This document shows positions 35,301 to 46,791 of a stretch of DNA of 64,000 nt, one piece after another. The notes under the pieces were generated by a model. It was not told the DNA's origin. It made no database searches and saw nothing but the letters and a program-made list of their open reading frames with translations. Source of the DNA: Leuctra nigra (Eukaryota; Arthropoda; Insecta; Plecoptera; Leuctridae); assembly GCA_934045905.1 (NCBI GenBank), contig OW203769.1:16585705-16649704 (forward strand), given 5' to 3'. A program made the translations under genes and the position numbers. Position 1 is the stretch's first letter; each line of letters opens with the position of its first letter.

Positions 35301-37100
35301 TCCGAGGAGGATGAATTGCCGTAGTCGTCTGTGTAATATCCGTCTTCGGTCGTCAGCTCGGTGGTATCGGGTATTTCAATCGTCGTTGTGCCCGACGTTG
35401 TACTCAGCGACGGGTCCGGCGTTGTGGTCGGCGACGGGTCCGGCGGTGTGCTCGGCGGGGTCTCCGGGGAAGTGCTCATAGCCTCGCCCTTGTCGACCAT
35501 GACGATACTCTCAACGGGGACGTCCAGCACTCGAGCGAGGTCCGCGCGGATCTGGTGCTCGCTGGACGAGACGAGCGGCACGACGACGACGTCGTAGCGC
35601 CACTTGTAGTGGACGCCGTTGGTCGACGCGTCGCCGCGGACCGGGAGTCGAAGCTCTTTGCGGTTCAACAGCTCGCAGAAGTAGCAGCCGTTGAACGTGT
35701 AGGAGGCGTTGACGAGCGACCATGCGCGTGTGGTGATGTTGACGACGCCGAAGTCGGCGGGGGAGGCGGGAGTGTCGGGTTCCATGTCGGACAGCTCAAG
35801 ATCGCTGAGAGCCTGAACGAGAACAGTTGCTTTAGTGCCGAGGTAAACATTGGAGATAAATAATGCCTAATTACTAGGAAAACGCTCAGTGTAACGCGTT
35901 GATAAGCGAGCCTTCGTACTGCATCCGATTTGATATGCGTTTGCAAGTATCAGCTGCTCTACAGGTCTTGGAACCGAAGCATTAAGAAGGCAGGGATGAA
36001 CATTTAGTATACATTTTTTAAAATATTTCAAGAGAACAAGTGTCCTTAAATTGACAATAACTTTTGTAGATAACGACAAATTTGTCTTCAAATTGGCAAA
36101 AATACCTAAATTGTTTGTCCCTTAATGACCATGCAAAGTTTTACGTTGATCAATCAAATGGTTCCAGTTTAAATTTAAAAAATCACAGAAAATATGGGTT
36201 TAAATTTTTACCAATGGGAGAATTTGACTGAAATGTGTAAGATTGGAAACGATGTTGGTTGCAATGACTTGTCAAAATGTCAAATTGATCGAACCAACCA
36301 ATCAAAAGATATTTTTTTAAAAATTTGAAGCAATCAGCGGATTTGAAAAAATTATGTTCAACGCCAAGAAATAGTCCGTACATGTGTTCAAAATTTCAGC
36401 TCGATCGAAGAAAAATGTGACCTATAACAGCAAAAAACAAATGTCCGTGCCCAAAGAGCCAAAAGGAGTTGCTCGCTCAAAAATCTATTAAATTTTACTA
36501 CTTACTTTTACTCTTTACTCTTTGTCTATAAACTGTTAAATTTTGAAGACAATCGGTCAAGCCGGTAAGAAAAAAAGTGGAGGAAGACTGTACACGCTTT
36601 AAACATATTATTTCATCAGACTCTAAACTAAAGTGTGTGAATCGACATAAAACATTGTAAGACTTGCTAATCCCAAACAAAGAATCTATTGGCAATGGTC
36701 TTATGTTTATGTCTTATGTTTATGTCTTATGCTTGTGTCATGCTTGTGTCTTATGTTTACGTCCTAAGGACGATCATCCCACCTCCGGCTCTAGTCCATC
36801 CCTGTTCCTCCAGAAGTATCCCGTCTGGTTCCTAAACATCCAGATGGCGTGGTAGTACTTGGTCATCGCGCACCCCATATCGCCCCACAGCGCGCTGCTG
36901 ACGTCACCATAGCCGCGCTGCAGCATGTTGAAGCCGAAGAACTTGGCTGCGCAGAAGTCGTCGATGTCGTGCCACGCATGTGTGTTGTAGCCCGACACAG
37001 CGTACTGCGGCTGCTCCGGAGTGTACCACTTGACGCATGCGCTCGGCGGCTCAGCGCCGATGACGTAACACAAGCACAGCGCGCCGACGCACTGCAACAT
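32332..37100 (-). CDS. Adhesion G-protein-coupled receptor (family B2)
   Basis: Three exons join in phase: 37100-36783 (phase 0 donor GAG|GTGGGA), 35812-35083 (phase 1 donor CCAG|GTACAC) and 34148-32332, giving 954 residues. The order is: short hydrophobic leader (1-16), an unrecognised Cys-containing domain (to about 106), a second extracellular segment, a Ser/Thr/Pro mucin-like stretch (about 218-288), a hormone-receptor-motif-like segment (C334, W344, C369, W383), and a GAIN region with several N-glycosylation sequons. The GPS contains C606 and HLT, with cleavage expected between L639 and T640, followed by the tethered-agonist-like TNFAEII. Seven helices span about 660-910, with LTWVFG in TM6 and LQGVLLF in TM7. 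The cytoplasmic tail is about 41 residues. The weak leader lacks basic residues, and a TTGCAG just after the ATG could be an acceptor, so the true start exon may lie elsewhere. Insects have orphan receptors of this type; the ortholog is uncertain. Confidence 0.88.
34384..34883. repeat. Compound inverted/direct repeat in intron 2 of the receptor gene
   Basis: A segment of about 100 bp containing TTTACAGATTTTAAAAAAGC occurs inverted at 34384-34490, direct at 34490-34588 and again at about 34780-34883, with a partial copy near 34606-34642. A TA-rich block (34640-34765) lies between the last two. It fills most of the 934-bp intron. Confidence 0.85.
35874..36479 (-). mobile_element. Helentron-like non-autonomous element in intron 1 of the receptor gene
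   Basis: In + orientation it begins CTAGGAAAACGCTCAGTGTA and ends GCCAAAAGGAGTTGCTCGCTCA. It is about 606 bp and in the same transcriptional sense as the receptor. The 970-bp intron is mostly this element. Confidence 0.8.
36698..36765. repeat. TTATGT hexamer-like microsatellite
   Basis: Imperfect TTATGTTTATGTC and TTATGCTTGTGTC repeats lie 17 bp from the donor of receptor exon 1. They resemble the TTATGC array by the PRDM8-like acceptor. Confidence 0.7.
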
Positions 37101-37147
37101 GGTGAGTAAGAGTCAGATGCACTCCAAAGTTAAATTTGGATTAATAT

Positions 37148-37524
37148 GGCTGAGTAGTGAGCGTGGCCTTGAAGAGTTTTTTAATCGATTTTTATCAATA
37201 TCTTTTACCAATGTAATTGTAAACAAAATTGGGATTTGTACGAGTATTCAGAACAATTCAATGAACATAATTTCATTGTTTGGAATAAGTCATAAGTTTT
37301 ATTTTGTCCAACAGATGTTTAGAGCCATAATTTTACTAATTTTCGGGCACTAAACATCTGTAGGACAAAGTAAATCTAATAAAACATTACAAGCTATGGA
37401 ATTATTTTCATTGAACTGTTCTGAATACTCGTACAAAGCATTATTTCATTAACAATTACATTGGTAAAAGATATTGATAAAAAATCGATTGCAAACTCTT
37501 CAAGGTCAAAGTCACTACCCAGCC
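37148..37524. mobile_element. Foldback element upstream of the receptor gene
   Basis: Inverted arms carry GGCTGAGTAGTGAGCG and its near inverse, with GAGTTTTTTAATCG and ATTTTACTAATTTTCGGGC toward the centre. It is a shorter relative of the 10648-11428 element and lies about 50 bp upstream of the receptor ATG. Confidence 0.8.
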
Positions 37525-37584
37525 GTCAACGACGAGGCTATATTGCGCACATTAATTTTAACTTTTAACTTTATTGATCATAAG

Positions 37585-37800
37585 TGGAGGACATGGGGAG
37601 GGGTCGACCTAACGGGCCCGATCCGGCGGAGTAAGAAACTGGTGGGAAGGCCAGTTCAGAATGGGGACAGGCCGGGGGGGGGGGGGGAGGCTTAGAGTCG
37701 GTGGGATCCGAATTCAGGGGGAGCACCATCTCAAGGGGGAAGGACGGCCTGAGGGGCCCGCGAATTTGGGGAGGGCATGGGACTAGGTCGACCCTTTGGA
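37585..37800. other. G-rich strand-asymmetric island
   Basis: Many G runs (4-14) and few C runs on the + strand, with GGTCGACCT near one end and AGGTCGACC near the other. It differs from the AT-rich flanks. There is no coding support. Confidence 0.5.
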
Positions 37801-39119
37801 GATATGTTTCCTAAATATCGTCATATCTTTTGAACCATTCAAATTAAGAGAAATGTGAAGAATAGTTGGTAATTTTTTGACGACCTTAGCAATATAAACA
37901 ACAACTTAAAAATATGGTGCCTATAGACTCGTGTAAAAGCTTAAAAATATAGAAATTCAATTTTTGAAACCACTTTGGGCACAGATATTGTTGCTGTATT
38001 TCCTCACCTGTAGCGTTAAACCTCTTATTGAAGCCCTCATGATTCAGTCTGGTGTTAAACAGGATTCCCTCGCTGTGTTTTCATTGCAGATCTGTGTAAC
38101 TTCAGAGTATTCTGAAAATAATTAATGTTGTAAATTAATTACATATTTTATGCGTTTCTTTTGACCAACCCAACATCAACAACAACAGAAAACATTATCT
38201 TTGCTATTTAGTTTCGATTAATAACCATTGTGTTTTAATCTTGTGATTCTTGGAGATTCTGCCATGGTCTGCCATTGTGATTCTGCCATGGTCTTAATAA
38301 TTTTGCAAAGATGACACGAAACGTTACCACAGATTGACAGCTATTTTAAAGTGTGGCAACAAAATGGCCACCGAATTAATGCGTCACGTCACGTCACATA
38401 AAAGAAGCTCTGAATGAAAACACGAGTAGCCGACTAAATTCAAAATTGTTCGTACAGTCGGTGAAAGGCAAAGATGAATCCAGTTTAACATTGTCAGGTA
38501 TAGGGCGGCTCATGCTAGAGCGGGTTCATCTTTGCCTGTCGCCGACCATAAATGTAATTATTATGGTAGCTATATTGACCTGTAATCTTGCTCTCCTGAG
38601 AAATGTCGATTTGGTAAAATGTCGACGTATAATGGGAACTCGGGTCTCAGTCTTTTTACAAATGGTGCCAGATGTGGGTACACACAATTATTTATTTCGA
38701 ATATTTTTTTGAACTATGTAAATAAATTTGAATGAACTGAACAGTGCGTAATCGGAATTATTTCTAGACTAAAAAAAAGTGGTCTAAACATTTTATTATT
38801 AAATAATAATAATGGAGGAAGGTAGAGTAGACCCCGAAACAGTTATTTTCAAGAAATATGTAAAAATAATCACTACAGAATCTCATAATTTTCAATATTA
38901 CATTATGAACGAAAACTGAGATTAAATTAAAAAAAAATCGATATGATATTAATCACTTTTATGCTCATTTGAATTCACTTGTTTACATTTTCAATCGCCC
39001 ACTCATCATCTCTATTCTATCCCTAATTGCATACACAAATAGATGTTCTCATCCACTCATCCTTGAGCAACTGATAATTACTCTGTTATCAAGCAGATAA
39101 ATCACGACAGATGTCAAGT
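37801..39119. other. Intergenic, no gene seen
   Basis: AT-rich. A short imperfect inverted repeat (about 38456-38547) pairs GTCGGTGAAAGGCAAAGATG with TCATCTTTGCCTGTCGCCGAC-type sequence. Confidence 0.4.
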
Positions 39120-39130
39120 TCAACCAGATA

Positions 39131-39303
39131 AGTTCGCTTTTCCTTTGTTTGAACTCTCAACAGACGGAGACACCGTCAGTTGTTCTGTAAGGCCGAGAAA
39201 GACAACATTGCAAGGTGAGCGCGCAATGAAGTCTTTCTCGGCCTAGCAGAACAACTGACTGTGGCTCCATCTGGTGAGAGTTCAAACATAGGAAAAACGA
39301 ACT
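39131..39303. other. Long hairpin with about 75-bp arms
   Basis: The arms run from AGTTCGCTTTTCC to the matching GGAAAAACGAACT, passing through GGCCGAGAAAGAC and GTCTTTCTCGGCC, with mismatches scattered through the stem. The loop is about 27 nt. It could be a foldback relic or a hairpin-RNA precursor. Confidence 0.6.
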
Positions 39304-39724
39304 GTATCTCATCACTTGCTACATTCACAGAACTTCGATGCGATTAGGAAAAGAAAATCATTTTCCTTAACTAAACTATAAACTTGCAGCAGAGCGATTT
39401 CAAATACTTGCCGACTATTTTAAATACATCAGCAAAACATCATCAATAATTGCATTTTGCTTGTATGGCCATAACGGAAAGGGACATTTTACACAATCGA
39501 GCTGCGGTTCATTTTAAAAACTATTATACTTGACCAGTGAAGTCTTCATTTGAAATGAAATTAATAACTCAAATCACTATATTTTATTTGTGTTGTCTAT
39601 GTAATTTTTGAATTTCATTTCAAACAAAGCAACGGATATGGCCATTTTTACTACAAAATATTACTTCTTTCCAGTTCTACTGTCTCTTGATGTCTACTTG
39701 ATTACACTTGATTTCATCAAAGAT

Positions 39725-39990
39725 TTCATGACACATTTTTAAAATTAAATTTCATACGGCACCCAGCGTGACAAGAAAATGGAAAAATTTTCACCAATAA
39801 TCAACTAATTATTACTAATGAACTAAGCAAAAAATTGAAAAAAAATCCGAAGTGAACCGTAAGTTTGTCTTTTATCTAATCACGATAAAAATTTCAAATC
39901 ATGTCGTCAACACAAATTTTGTCTCCAATTGAATCCAAAAAAGTGTCTGCAACAAGCGGCAAAATCGCCAGCGCTTGCACCTCCTTAAGG
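39725..39990. mobile_element. Family B element fragment
   Basis: Carries TTTCATACGGCACCCAGCG and ends GCGCTTGCACCTCCTTAAGG, matching the right half of 56978-57489. Confidence 0.6.
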
Positions 39991-40514
39991 TGTTAATTAC
40001 CTGCTTGCAGAATGACGGCCGGCTGTGTGGGCTGCGTAATTACCACTAATTAGCAACACCACCGGCATCAAGTCAGCCGCCTGATTGTTTACACTGCATT
40101 ATCACCACTAATGCCGAACCCGTGTAGAAGATAGCGGGGGTAAACATTGGGACAATACACACATTATTGTTGCCGAGTATTTGACACTTTCGGCGATTCG
40201 TCATTACAATCAAGTATCTTTTCTCCAAAATCTCAAATTCCATTATTTTTACATCTGCACTCGAAGATAAACATTGGTGATATAATTTCCTAAATATCGT
40301 TATAGCTTTTGAACCAAAAATTAAGAACATTTTGAAAACTTATTGGCATAGCTAATTATTTAGTTGACATTTTCAATAAAATACCAACTTTTAAAGACAA
40401 TATTTAAGCTCAAACAAATGTTAAAAATAGGGATATTTCAGCTTTGTCACGATTTGTGCGAATTCATGTGATTTCATGAGATCATGTGATTTCTTTCTAA
40501 AATAAAAATAGAAC
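39991..40514. other. Intergenic, no gene seen
   Basis: AT-rich sequence with no supported feature. Confidence 0.35.
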
Positions 40515-40795
40515 CTTCAGGCCCATCAACTTAAAACATTTGCAATGCCATTGGGACCAACATTTAATGTATTTTTAAAAATTTTGAGACGAATCTGTCG
40601 TTATCTTTAAAAGTTATAGACATTTTCGGAGATTTTATTATAATCTAGAAATATTTGCAAAAATGTATGCAAAGAATTAACAAATCTATTATCACTGCTA
40701 TCTTGACGCTTCAGTTCCAATGCCTGTAGAGCAGAAACATGCAAACGCATATCAAATCGCATGCTCGCTTATCAACGCGTTACACAGAGCGTATT
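40515..40795 (+). mobile_element. Helentron-like element, 3' fragment
   Basis: Contains the module CAATGCCATTGGGACCAACA and the 3' hairpin GCTCGCTTATCAACGCG with CAGAGCG. The terminal TTTTCCTAG has decayed. Confidence 0.6.
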
Positions 40796-41309
40796 CAGTG
40801 AATGTAGTTGCAGAACACACGGCCTATTGTAGTTGCGCGTGTCTGACTAATAGGAGCCACGTGACCGCCGTCGCGACGCTAATGCGAGTCACGTGGCGAC
40901 GCCGAGGGAGACTAGCGGCGGTCTCAGTTACTAACCAGTCTTGAGCCGGTGTTGATGACACAGGTTAAAATACTGGGTGGCGCAAAAACAATGGACCTTG
41001 TTTGAGATGTCACGATATCGAAATTATTAAAGATAGGTTTCTGGAATTTGTACCTTTTTTAGAGAACAGAACAAAATTTAATTTGTACAAGTTTAAAACG
41101 TAATTCTTGAGTAGGAATTAAGCTACAAATGATTAAAGTTACTGTTGAATAAGCAGATTAAACCAGACGAAATAAAATTGTTTGAAGTATTGATTTGTAG
41201 TTTTTGTAGGAATTAGGTGCAAAATTTGGTGATGATCGGTCAAAAGATTCCAGTTTCAACTTGCACACAGAGTTTCTTTCACCCCCATTGTCAAGCTAAG
41301 TATAAGCTA
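40796..41309. other. Intergenic with a GC-rich block
   Basis: The first 140 bp are GC-rich with two GTCACGTGG-like motifs in opposite orientation (about 40856 and 40890), E-box cores. No exon is evident. Confidence 0.3.
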
Positions 41310-42140
41310 CTAGGAAAACGCTCAGTGTAACGCGTTGATGAGCGAGCACGGGTACGTGCAAATTCTCGAAACCGAAATGCGTACACAACGCACAGAAAAC
41401 ATATACCTACATCCATATTGAATAGAAATATGGTCACTAAATCAACATAAAAGTATAATAATGCTTTTCATCGAAACTTTAAAATAGCATCTAAGCGCCT
41501 GGTTCATAAAGCAAATCAGAATCAATTCAATTCGCACTGGAAAACATTCATTTCGATACTTCATTACTGACAGATATTAAAAATGTCAATAAGTTCATAC
41601 GTTCTTAACTGATTGGGATGACATTTTGTAAAAAATGTCATGCTAATGATTGCTGACATTGCTAATGAATGTTAATGATCATGCAAAATATGAGTTTGAT
41701 CAGAATTATCGAAGACCGTTTTCATTTTTCAGCCTATCAGGAGATATTTATTTAAATTTTAACCAAAAAATGGATTTAAAAAAAATAAAGTTCTTGTAAC
41801 AGAAAAGGTTGTCTCTACATGTGTGCAAAATTTCAGCTCGATCAAAGAAAAACTCTGACCTGTATAGCCAAAATATGAGTTTGATCAGTTTTATCGAAGA
41901 CATTGTCATTTTTCAACCTACCATCAGGAGATGTTTATTTAAATTTTAACCAAAGAATGGATTTCAAAAAATTTTGGGGTCTGCAAACAGAAAAGGCTGT
42001 CTCCACATGTGTGCAAAATTTCAGGTCGATCGAAGAAAAACTGTGACTTGTATATCGTCAGGCAGCAGAAAAAAAACACACAAAAAAAACAGAGGTCTGT
42101 GCCAAAAGAGCCAAAAGGAGACGCTCGCTTCGCTCGCTCA
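41310..42140 (-). mobile_element. Helentron-like non-autonomous element
   Basis: In + orientation it begins CTAGGAAAACGCTCAGTGTA and ends GACGCTCGCTTCGCTCGCTCA. The interior closely matches 29221-30025 inverted. About 831 bp. Confidence 0.8.
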
Positions 42141-43139
42141 ACAAATCAGTTTCCGATGAAACTAATAGACCGATTTTGCTGGAAATCATTAGCACTCTGC
42201 ATTGGATAGTAATGAATGTTTTGTGAAAAAATTAACATTCTGTTTGAAATTCAATGCGAAAAACACAGATAAAAAACAAAAAATAAGATATTTGAGCTAT
42301 GTTTTAAATAGGGACACTGGCTCCACTCGCTTGATAAGTTGGGTAAACATTTGCTAAGCTAATTATGTATCACAATTTTCATAATATGAATGTTTCATAA
42401 GTTATAGCGATATTTATGAAATATCCTTCAGTGTTTATCTTCGAGTCTATATTTAAATTAACTTGCTCCGTGACTTTGTTTAAAATTCAATGCGAAAAGC
42501 ACAGACAAAAAAACAAAAAAGCAGAGGTTCGAGCTATAAGTTTCAAAGGGAGACAGACGCTCCGCTCGCTTGATAAGTTGATAAATAATTAGCTAAGCTA
42601 ATTATTTTTCATAATTCTCATAATTTGATTGGTTCAAAAGTTATATCGATATTTAGGAAATATCTTCCACTCTATATTCTCTGCAACCGCCAGGCATGTG
42701 CCCCATGTGCATCGACCACCGAGCCACCGACATGTGATTCGCATCTGGCAAATTATAACTCTCCTCTCCAGAGACGCGATATCACAGACATCGACAATCA
42801 ATTACATCTCGATCGAGTACGAGTTATATCGAGTAGCGAGTCCCGGGAGAAATCTCAACCGATCAGAGATCGACTGTCTCTGCGTGATCGATGAGTTTTG
42901 TTTACTTGACAAGTCCTGGAGGAGATGGAAGTTGTGAGACTCGCTTGGCAGTGGGAGAGAGATGACGTGTGTGATGCTTGTGGGAGTGGGAGAGAGATGG
43001 CTGATTTAACTTGTCTGGAAGTTAATTGGACGACGAAGTTAATCTTTGCCACAATGAGAGTCTGAAAACTGATATTTCGTAGACAATTCTGAAGTTGAAA
43101 AAGTCTATTATTCTTGAGAATTCATAGCGTGCACGAACT
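42141..43139. other. Intergenic, no gene confirmed
   Basis: AT-rich, then a balanced-GC block (about 42660-43050) with open frames of 89 and 102 codons on + and 65 on -. No domain, acceptor or signal peptide supports an exon. Confidence 0.35.
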
Positions 43140-43275
43140 TCTTTTATTTTATATCAGGAATGCAAAATTATAGAATTCCACCTGAGGACGGACATTTTGT
43201 TGGCACGTTGACGGGTCGGATTTATAACTTTATTAAGGTAAATCGATGTATTTTTGTAATGTGAGTGATTCCTCT
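43140..43275. repeat. Interspersed repeat with GTTGGCACGTTGACGGGTC
   Basis: Shares its core and the flanks TTCTTTTATTTTATATCAG and TAATGTGAGTGATTC with 48975-49130. The core alone recurs at 22395-22450. Class unknown. Confidence 0.6.
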
Positions 43276-43544
43276 TCGTACTAAAGATATCTCCGGAGCC
43301 CACAAAATTTCCCAGGTACCCATTAACTATTAAATATCGTCAAAAGAGCATGAATACCCGTTTTGAAACGGATTACATTTGCTTTGTATACACTTGAAAA
43401 ATTTGAAGGATAAGGATCTGTTTCAAAATGAGAAAGCTCTAGAATTGGCCTCCTAGCCCTTGAATAATTTTTTGTTGTTAAATTTTCACACTTGAGTGTC
43501 TGGTGAAAAGTAATCAAAGAGCAATTTTTTCAATACTCTGTTAA

Positions 43545-43622
43545 GAGGGCTGATTAGTGAGCGTGGCCTTGATGAGTTTTTTAATTGATTTTTATCAATA
43601 TCTTTTACCAATGTAATTGTTT
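43545..43622. mobile_element. Foldback element fragment
   Basis: One arm end, containing AGTGAGCGTGGCCTTGATGA and TTTTTATCAATATCTTTTAC, matches 37148-37524. The opposite arm is missing. Confidence 0.65.
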
Positions 43623-44873
43623 TTATGATCTTTCAGAATATACCCTCGGTTTTTAGAAAATATTGCCACAAAGTCATGAAAAACGCAATTAAAATATCGA
43701 TTTGTATTGAAGATGATACAAGTTTCAACAATACTTCGTTTATCTCAGTTTCATCCGAATGTGGCTTATAGCGTTCTTCCACTTCACTTGAGGATAAGAA
43801 AGCATAAAATGTTCTCAAGAAATAATTAAAATTGAATCGCTTACCCTTATAGCTAAATGAAAACTGGTGCTAAATGAAATGCATTACACAAACTATGCTC
43901 CCACATTTCAACTGTGACCAAAGCCTCTGTTAGATTCTCTTATCAAATCACATTAATAACTTCGCTTCACATTTCATTGAGAACAATCCGCGTTGTTCCC
44001 ACCAGCTCTGTAATGACATTCAAACGCGTGTCCCCCCCCCCCCCCCCCCAGGGGCAAGGGCGCCGCAGAGTGTTGCTAATCGTGACAAATGACACCCCCC
44101 CCCCAGGCCGGAACTGAAAGACGGCAAATCGAATCAAGTACAAGTCTAGATGAACATGTTTGTCGAGTTGGTTCCGGACAAGGGTGGGAGATTGGAACTA
44201 TCCCGGCGTGGCGGCGGGATCAGTGACGATAGGGATGGGGAACTTACATTGACGAGATTGCAGGGAAACCTGACGCAGTACAACCATGGACGAATACACG
44301 GTACAACAATATGCTTCATATGTTCTTGTATTTTAAATATGGAAACATTATCTTATCGTAAGGAAAATCTTAGAATGTGTGATGTCTATATCTCATTAGA
44401 TATTTACAATAAGAAAATATTTGCTTTCATAATAAAAATAAAAGTCTATGGTTCATTTCATGGAATGCTATTTTTCCGATAAAAACTTTTTTTTTAAATA
44501 TGACTTTGAACTTTCATAAAATTCCAAATTTATGGTGTTTTAAAACAATTAATCGTTTTCTTGTCGATTTTTTATTTTTTGTTTCGCATTTTGTGAAAGC
44601 GAAAATGCTAAAATATTAATTTCTATCAGCCCATTCACTACAAGTAAACAAAAACCACATTTAAAAATTATATTAGGAAATTAGATTTTTTTTAAAGTTA
44701 ATCCGTCCAACCGTTCTCGAAAAATTCCATAACCGCCATATTTTTGTTTTTTGCGGACTTCTATTGATAAAATTTCTAGATAATAATTTTTTTTATCCAT
44801 AATCTTATCTATAGATAATTAAATGGCCAATGGGTTATCTTTATCTTTAACAAGATAAAAAAAATATTGTTAT
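43623..44873. other. Intergenic, no gene confirmed
   Basis: A C-rich segment (about 44030-44105) has two C runs. The 110-codon frame at 44150-44482 has a GC-balanced first half but no recognisable domain or splice context. Confidence 0.35.
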
Positions 44874-45859
44874 TGAGCGAGCGTAGCGAGCGTCACCACG
44901 GTACTCTTATGGCACTTTCTCCGTTGTGTGTGGTCACAGCCCAGGTCAAACCGCTCAAGCAATCGATCTGAAATTTTGTACACATACTGACGTAATCTAT
45001 GAGGTCCCTGGGATCGTTTTTGAACGGGCTCCTGTGATTGGTTCAAATTTTAAAAAAATTATCTTTCGATTGGTTGTTCCGATCAATTTGAAATTTAGCA
45101 AAGTCATTTCAACCAACAATTTACCCAATCATAATAAATTTCAGCCAAATCCTCCCATTGGTTCAAATTTGAAACCATTTTTACGGTGATTTTTGTAATT
45201 TAAACTAGAACAGATTGACCGATCAACTTGAAACTTCGCGTGGTCATTGGTACCAACATTTTAGATATTTTTGCCAATTTTCAGTCTAATCTGTCGTTAT
45301 TTTCAAAGTTTTGTCATTTTAAGGTCATTTTATTCCATAATCTTGAAAAATGTATACTAAATTGTCATCCCTGCCTTCTTTAAGCTTCTGTTCCAAGGCA
45401 AGGCCTGTAGAGCAGCCAAGCTATCCACAATGTACAGTAAAATGAAAGCATTTTTGAGCTAGCGCATAAAATCGGATGCAGTACGAAGGCCAAATCCTCT
45501 AATTGGTTTAAGTTTAAATAATGTCTTCTGTTTGGTCGACAATAAAAATGTTCACATTAAGTTCAAATTTTGCATGGTGATCAAGACCAACTTAATATTA
45601 AATTTTACATATTGTAAGCCCAATCAGTCAAGTATTAATTGTAATTTTACGAGTTAAGAATGGGATGTTACAAGAGATTTCTGGAGAAGATATGTAGGTA
45701 AGACTTCACGACACAATGGATCTGTTATTCATCCAGAGTATTATGGAGATTGAAAAATTGCAGAGAAAATCGTCTTGTGCCGTGTCGTACATCGTTACTA
45801 TGGGGATGTTGCATGTTCTGTGCTCACTCATCAACGCGTTACTCTGAGCGTTTTCCTAG
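44874..45859 (+). mobile_element. Helentron-like non-autonomous element
   Basis: Starts TGAGCGAGCGTAGCGAGCG and ends TCATCAACGCGTTACTCTG-AGCGTTTTCCTAG followed by T. It stands 15 bp before another copy in the same orientation. Confidence 0.85.
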
Positions 45860-45874
45860 TCTATTGGCAATTAT

Positions 45875-46791
45875 TGAGCGAGCGTAGCGAGCGTCACCAC
45901 GGTACTCTTATGGCACTTTCTCTGTGTGCTTTTTTTTTGTTAGTTTTTTTTGTGTGTTCACAGCCCAGGTCAAACGGCACAACCAATCGATCTAAAATTT
46001 TACACATATACTAACGTAATCTATGCGGTCCCTGGGATCGTTTTTGAATGGGCTCATATGATTGGTTCAAATTTTAAAAAAAATTATCTTTCGATTGGTT
46101 GTTCCGATCAATTTAAAATTTTGACAAGTCATGGCGACCAACATTTTACCCAATCTTACAAAGTTTCAGACAAATCCTCCCATTGGTTAAAATTTAAAAA
46201 ACCTTTTATGTGATTTTTGAAATTTAAACTAGAACCGTATGACCGATCAACTTAATACCTTGCATGGTCATTGGGACCAACATTATCTGTAGTTTTGACA
46301 ATTTTCAGACTAATCTGTGTTTAAATCCAAAAGTTATTGACGATTTTCGGACATTTTGCGTGTTGGCTTTCAAATTTCTCGAAAATGTTGATCACGGCTA
46401 CTTCGACTCTTTATAGTTCCAAGGTAGTTAGAGTAGAAACTTTCAAGCGTATGAAACTGATATGACCGTTCAACAGATCGATCTAATATTGTGTAAGAAC
46501 ACACACTAATATTATCATGAGTGGTCCCATGTCTATTTTTTTAAAGAGATCCTGTGATTTTTATTAAATATTAACGAGGAACAGTTCAATCAGAAAGGTT
46601 CAAAAGGTTCACGCTTTGCATGGTTATTGGGACTTATGTTTTAGGAATATTTTGAGATTGTTATACTTGAGTCTGACGAAATTCAAGAATACTTGGCTTT
46701 TAATGATATTTTCTATAGACATAATTTCGGTTCGAGGTGTTGCGCCTGTCCGTGCTCGCTCATCAACGCGTTACACAGAGCGTTTTCCTAG
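45875..46791 (+). mobile_element. Helentron-like non-autonomous element, clearest full copy
   Basis: All family landmarks are present: T then TGAGCGAGCGTAGCGAGCG, CACCACGGTACTCTTATGGC, CCCAGGTCAAACGGCACAAC, at least four interior modules, GCTCGCTCATCAACGCG, CAGAGCG and TTTTCCTAG then T. At 917 bp it is the best reference copy in the window. Confidence 0.87.

Noticed and set aside
42625..43052. Overlapping frames in a balanced-GC block
   Set aside because: Open on both strands with no domain; kept only as an unexplained block.
44150..44482. 110-codon frame with a GC-richer first half
   Set aside because: No domain, signal peptide or splice context; the second half is AT-rich noise.
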